Positions 62,007 through 64,000 of a DNA stretch of 64,000 bases are shown piece after piece; the stretch's first letter is position 1; each line of letters opens with the position of its first letter. This stretch comes from Azotobacter chroococcum (GTDB lineage Bacteria > Pseudomonadota > Gammaproteobacteria > Pseudomonadales > Pseudomonadaceae), in assembly GCF_004339665.1 (NCBI RefSeq), contig NZ_SMMU01000006.1, positions 114,714 to 178,713 of the forward strand. Direction: 5' to 3'. The position numbers were made by a program, and so were the translations under genes. The notes under the pieces are model-generated. The model was not told the origin of the DNA, ran no database searches, and saw only the letters and a list, made by a program, of their open reading frames with translations.

Positions 62007-62657
62007 TTATTCTCCTGCCTCTTTGAGAGCCTTGTTCGCCAAGGAGAAGATGTCTTCTACGTTGCGTTTTCCCAAACCACGCTTACCTTTGTGTGTGTCG
62101 GTTATCGTCTTCTGAATAGCATCTTGATTCATCCGTTTTGGGGTAGGGCTCGTCAATATTTCGAGCAGCGCACCCATGACCATCAATATCGATTTTCGAC
62201 TAGGTCCGTCGCTAGATGCTTCAATGATTTCGTCGGCTAGTCGTTGTATGTCACTCTTCTTGAATAGCGGTAAGTGACTAGTGAGGTCAATTTCTGCCTC
62301 CCATTGAAGATTATCGATTCTTTCGCTATTTGTGGTTGGTTCAACTAGCACGGCTCCAGTTAGCGGTAATAAGCACTTACCATGATCGCTATGCGCAAAG
62401 AGGCTTTTGGGATCTTCAACCAGCTGATAACCGATCCCATAGACGCCATTGGCTAAATCATGGGTAGAGGGGTGGTTAAAAGCACCTGGATAGTTTCCTT
62501 TTGTGATGCTGTTGAGTTTGAGGTAAACGGCGCAGTTATACTGTATACATTGACTTGCTAAGTCATCCATGGTCATTTGAGAGTCGGCTTTCTTTTGCAG
62601 TAACGCTAGTGCCTGCTCCATTGAGAACCAGTCCAGAAGCTCAAGATTATTCCTCAA
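62007..62657 (-). CDS. Hypothetical protein of a P4-like island
   Basis: 216 residues if started at a TTG at 62657, which has GGAGG 7 bases upstream. An upstream ATG at 62714 or GTG at 62726 would add up to 23 residues. The protein has no membrane segments. The central part is YPGAFNHPSTHDLANGVYGIGYQ, and the C-terminal end is basic (ITDTHKGKRGLGKRNVEDIFSLANKALKEA). I do not recognise a family. It sits between the AlpA regulator and the integrase, a common place for island-specific accessory genes. Confidence 0.6.
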   Translation of the reverse strand: MRNNLELLDWFSMEQALALLQKKADSQMTMDDLASQCIQYNCAVYLKLNSITKGNYPGAFNHPSTHDLANGVYGIGYQLVEDPKSLFAHSDHGKCLLPLTGAVLVEPTTNSERIDNLQWEAEIDLTSHLPLFKKSDIQRLADEIIEASSDGPSRKSILMVMGALLEILTSPTPKRMNQDAIQKTITDTHKGKRGLGKRNVEDIFSLANKALKEAGE

Positions 62658-62805
62658 TGTATTTCCTCCGTTGCGTTCCTGTTGATAGGCATGCGTTAGC
62701 ACGGGCGTCGACATGGACAATGGCACTATGCCTCAGTTCAATCAGGAAGTGAGCTGGCAGGCTGTGGCTGATGGTGGCGGGGGAGCTCCTTTTCTATGGT
62801 CATCC

Positions 62806-64000
62806 TCAAGCGTGCTTGAGGATGACCACGTTGCTGGTGTCCGGGCAGGTCAGTATGTTCAGACGGTTTCCCAGTTGATGCCAAGCCTCGGCCATTTCCT
62901 TGACGTAGCTGTGCCTCTGATAGGTCCGTTTGACCTTGTTCTCTTCGGTGTGGTTGAGGCAGCGCTCGGCCACTTCGGGCAGCACGCTCAAGGCTGTCAT
63001 GAGGGTAGCTCCGGTACGACGCAGGTCGTGAGGTGTCCACTTGCCGCCGGGCAACAGCAGAGCTTGTGCTTTGGCGCTACGCCTGCTCATGGTGCCCTGC
63101 TCAGGCTGACGCTGGCGATCACCCAGTTGTTTGGTCACGGTCTTGGGGCAGACCGGCCCGCTGTTGTCAGTGTTCGGGTAGCACCAAGGCGACGTGCCGG
63201 TGATCTCCCGAACACGCTTGAACTGTCGGATGGAGAAGTCGGACAGGGTGACGTTGTGCGGCTTGCCGTTCTTGCTGTTCTCGGCCGGGATCAGCCAAGT
63301 GCCTTGCTCTAGATCCACATGCTCCCAGCGGGCACCCAGTAGCTCACCGATCCGGCAGCAGGTGGACAAGGCGATCCAGATTGCTGCCTCGGTCGTGACC
63401 AGCAGTCCGGCCTCCGGTGCTTTCGTGGCAAGGACGCGGATTTCTTCGTCACTCAGGACGCGGTCACGCTCCACGTCCTTGCCGCCAATCTTGGCTTTGC
63501 GGATGCTGGCTGTAGGGTCGTGCTCAATCAGGTCACGGTCCACGGCAAAGCGGAACATCTGGCGCATCAGGGAGAGGATCAGCTTGGGCATGCGGTTGAC
63601 GCCACGGGCGAGGAGGGCGTCCGTCACTTCCGTGATGTGGCCTTTCTTTACGTCGGCCACGGCCATGTTACCGAGGAAGGGCAGCACGTCCTTCTCGAAC
63701 ATACGGCGCACCTCGGCTCCCCCGTCCTTGCGGTTGACCAGATCGATCTTGGCCCAGTGCTCGAACCACTCGGCTACGGTCTTTCGTGCAGCCTGGCGGG
63801 CCTGTTCTGCTTCGGCAGCGGCTTTCTCCGCTGCCAGGCGTGCCAGTTCTGCGTCACGAGCTGCAATACGGGCCGCTTCCTCTGCTTCCAAGTGTTCTCG
63901 AATATCTCGGATGCCAGTCTTGTGCAGACCTGCCAGTTCCTTAGCTCTCTGACCGGCTTCGGCGAGCGTCATGGTGCCTTCCTGGCCGTCGCGGCTATAG
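62806..64000 (-). CDS. P4-type tyrosine integrase (5' end beyond the window)
   Basis: The coding frame continues past an internal ATG at 63972 to the window edge (SRDGQEGTMTLAEAGQRAKEL), so the annotated start lies outside. A long coiled-coil-like Ala/Glu stretch is followed by the core-binding domain and the catalytic domain. The domain has the first Arg in TCCRIGELLG, then KNGKPHNVTLS with the beta Lys, HDLRRTGATLM with His-x-x-Arg, the second His in LNHTEENKVKR and the nucleophile Tyr in RTYQRHSY. It should integrate and excise the island at a tRNA gene, the tRNA-Pro at 42738 being the visible candidate. Confidence 0.93.
   Translation of the reverse strand, partial: YSRDGQEGTMTLAEAGQRAKELAGLHKTGIRDIREHLEAEEAARIAARDAELARLAAEKAAAEAEQARQAARKTVAEWFEHWAKIDLVNRKDGGAEVRRMFEKDVLPFLGNMAVADVKKGHITEVTDALLARGVNRMPKLILSLMRQMFRFAVDRDLIEHDPTASIRKAKIGGKDVERDRVLSDEEIRVLATKAPEAGLLVTTEAAIWIALSTCCRIGELLGARWEHVDLEQGTWLIPAENSKNGKPHNVTLSDFSIRQFKRVREITGTSPWCYPNTDNSGPVCPKTVTKQLGDRQRQPEQGTMSRRSAKAQALLLPGGKWTPHDLRRTGATLMTALSVLPEVAERCLNHTEENKVKRTYQRHSYVKEMAEAWHQLGNRLNILTCPDTSNVVILKHA

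Overview
The window looks like a chromosomal segment from a high-GC gammaproteobacterium of the Pseudomonadaceae (Pseudomonas or Azotobacter type). This rests on four things: the gene order thrS-infC-rpmI-rplT-pheS-pheT-ihfA-merR-like followed by tRNA-Pro(GGG); an infC that appears to start with AUU; PA2778/PA2779-like and PauB-like genes close by; and close matches, from memory, to P. aeruginosa Cas I-F, oxaloacetate decarboxylase and PauB proteins. No rRNA is present, so the genus is not fixed.

Layout. 1-7.1 kb: the fragment of a tyrosine-rich repeat protein at the left edge, an oxaloacetate decarboxylase of the PEP mutase/isocitrate lyase superfamily, a PhoD-like phosphodiesterase, an RluA-type pseudouridine synthase, an Hsp20 chaperone and an AEC transporter. 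7.4-14.7 kb: a catabolic cluster with a 4-oxalocrotonate tautomerase, a PcaR-like IclR regulator with two candidate operators, a shikimate-dehydrogenase-like enzyme, two KstD-like flavoproteins, a NIPSNAP protein and an MFS carrier. 14.8-24.7 kb: a complete type I-F CRISPR-Cas locus, all on the minus strand, in the order cas1, cas2-3, csy1, csy2, csy3, cas6f, leader, array (23 repeats, 22 spacers). 24.9-30.5 kb: what looks like the continuation of the same catabolic theme (AraC regulator, SDR dehydrogenase, third flavoprotein, second NIPSNAP protein, AAHS-type carrier). The CRISPR locus therefore sits inside a hydroaromatic/aromatic degradation region. 30.5-33.5 kb: an SDR pseudogene, a PA2779/PA2778-like pair and a PauB-like oxidase. 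33.6-42.8 kb: tRNA-Val(GAC), a 1.5-kb gene-poor stretch, the translation operon and tRNA-Pro(GGG).

From tRNA-Pro to the right edge lies an accessory island that ends in the window with a P4-type tyrosine integrase running off the edge. Its core (43.1-54.9 kb) is a tightly packed defence operon: a sigma-70 factor fused to N-terminal ankyrin repeats, a MORC/MutL-like GHKL ATPase, a Z1-domain helicase-like ATPase, a DUF4420 PD-(D/E)XK nuclease and an AIPR protein, facing a Vsr endonuclease and a divergently transcribed DNA cytosine methyltransferase. The ATPase, Z1, nuclease, methylase and Vsr combination belongs to the MORC-associated restriction-modification class described by comparative genomics (Iyer, Abhiman and Aravind). 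The ankyrin-sigma gene overlapping the ATPase gene is the part I do not recognise from any described system, and it is the best candidate for something new. The rest of the island holds IS21, IS4 and IS3 relics, an AT-rich DUF723/GIY-YIG nuclease gene, a VapBC pair, an orphan Phd/StbD-like antitoxin, an RHH protein, an AlpA regulator and hypothetical genes.
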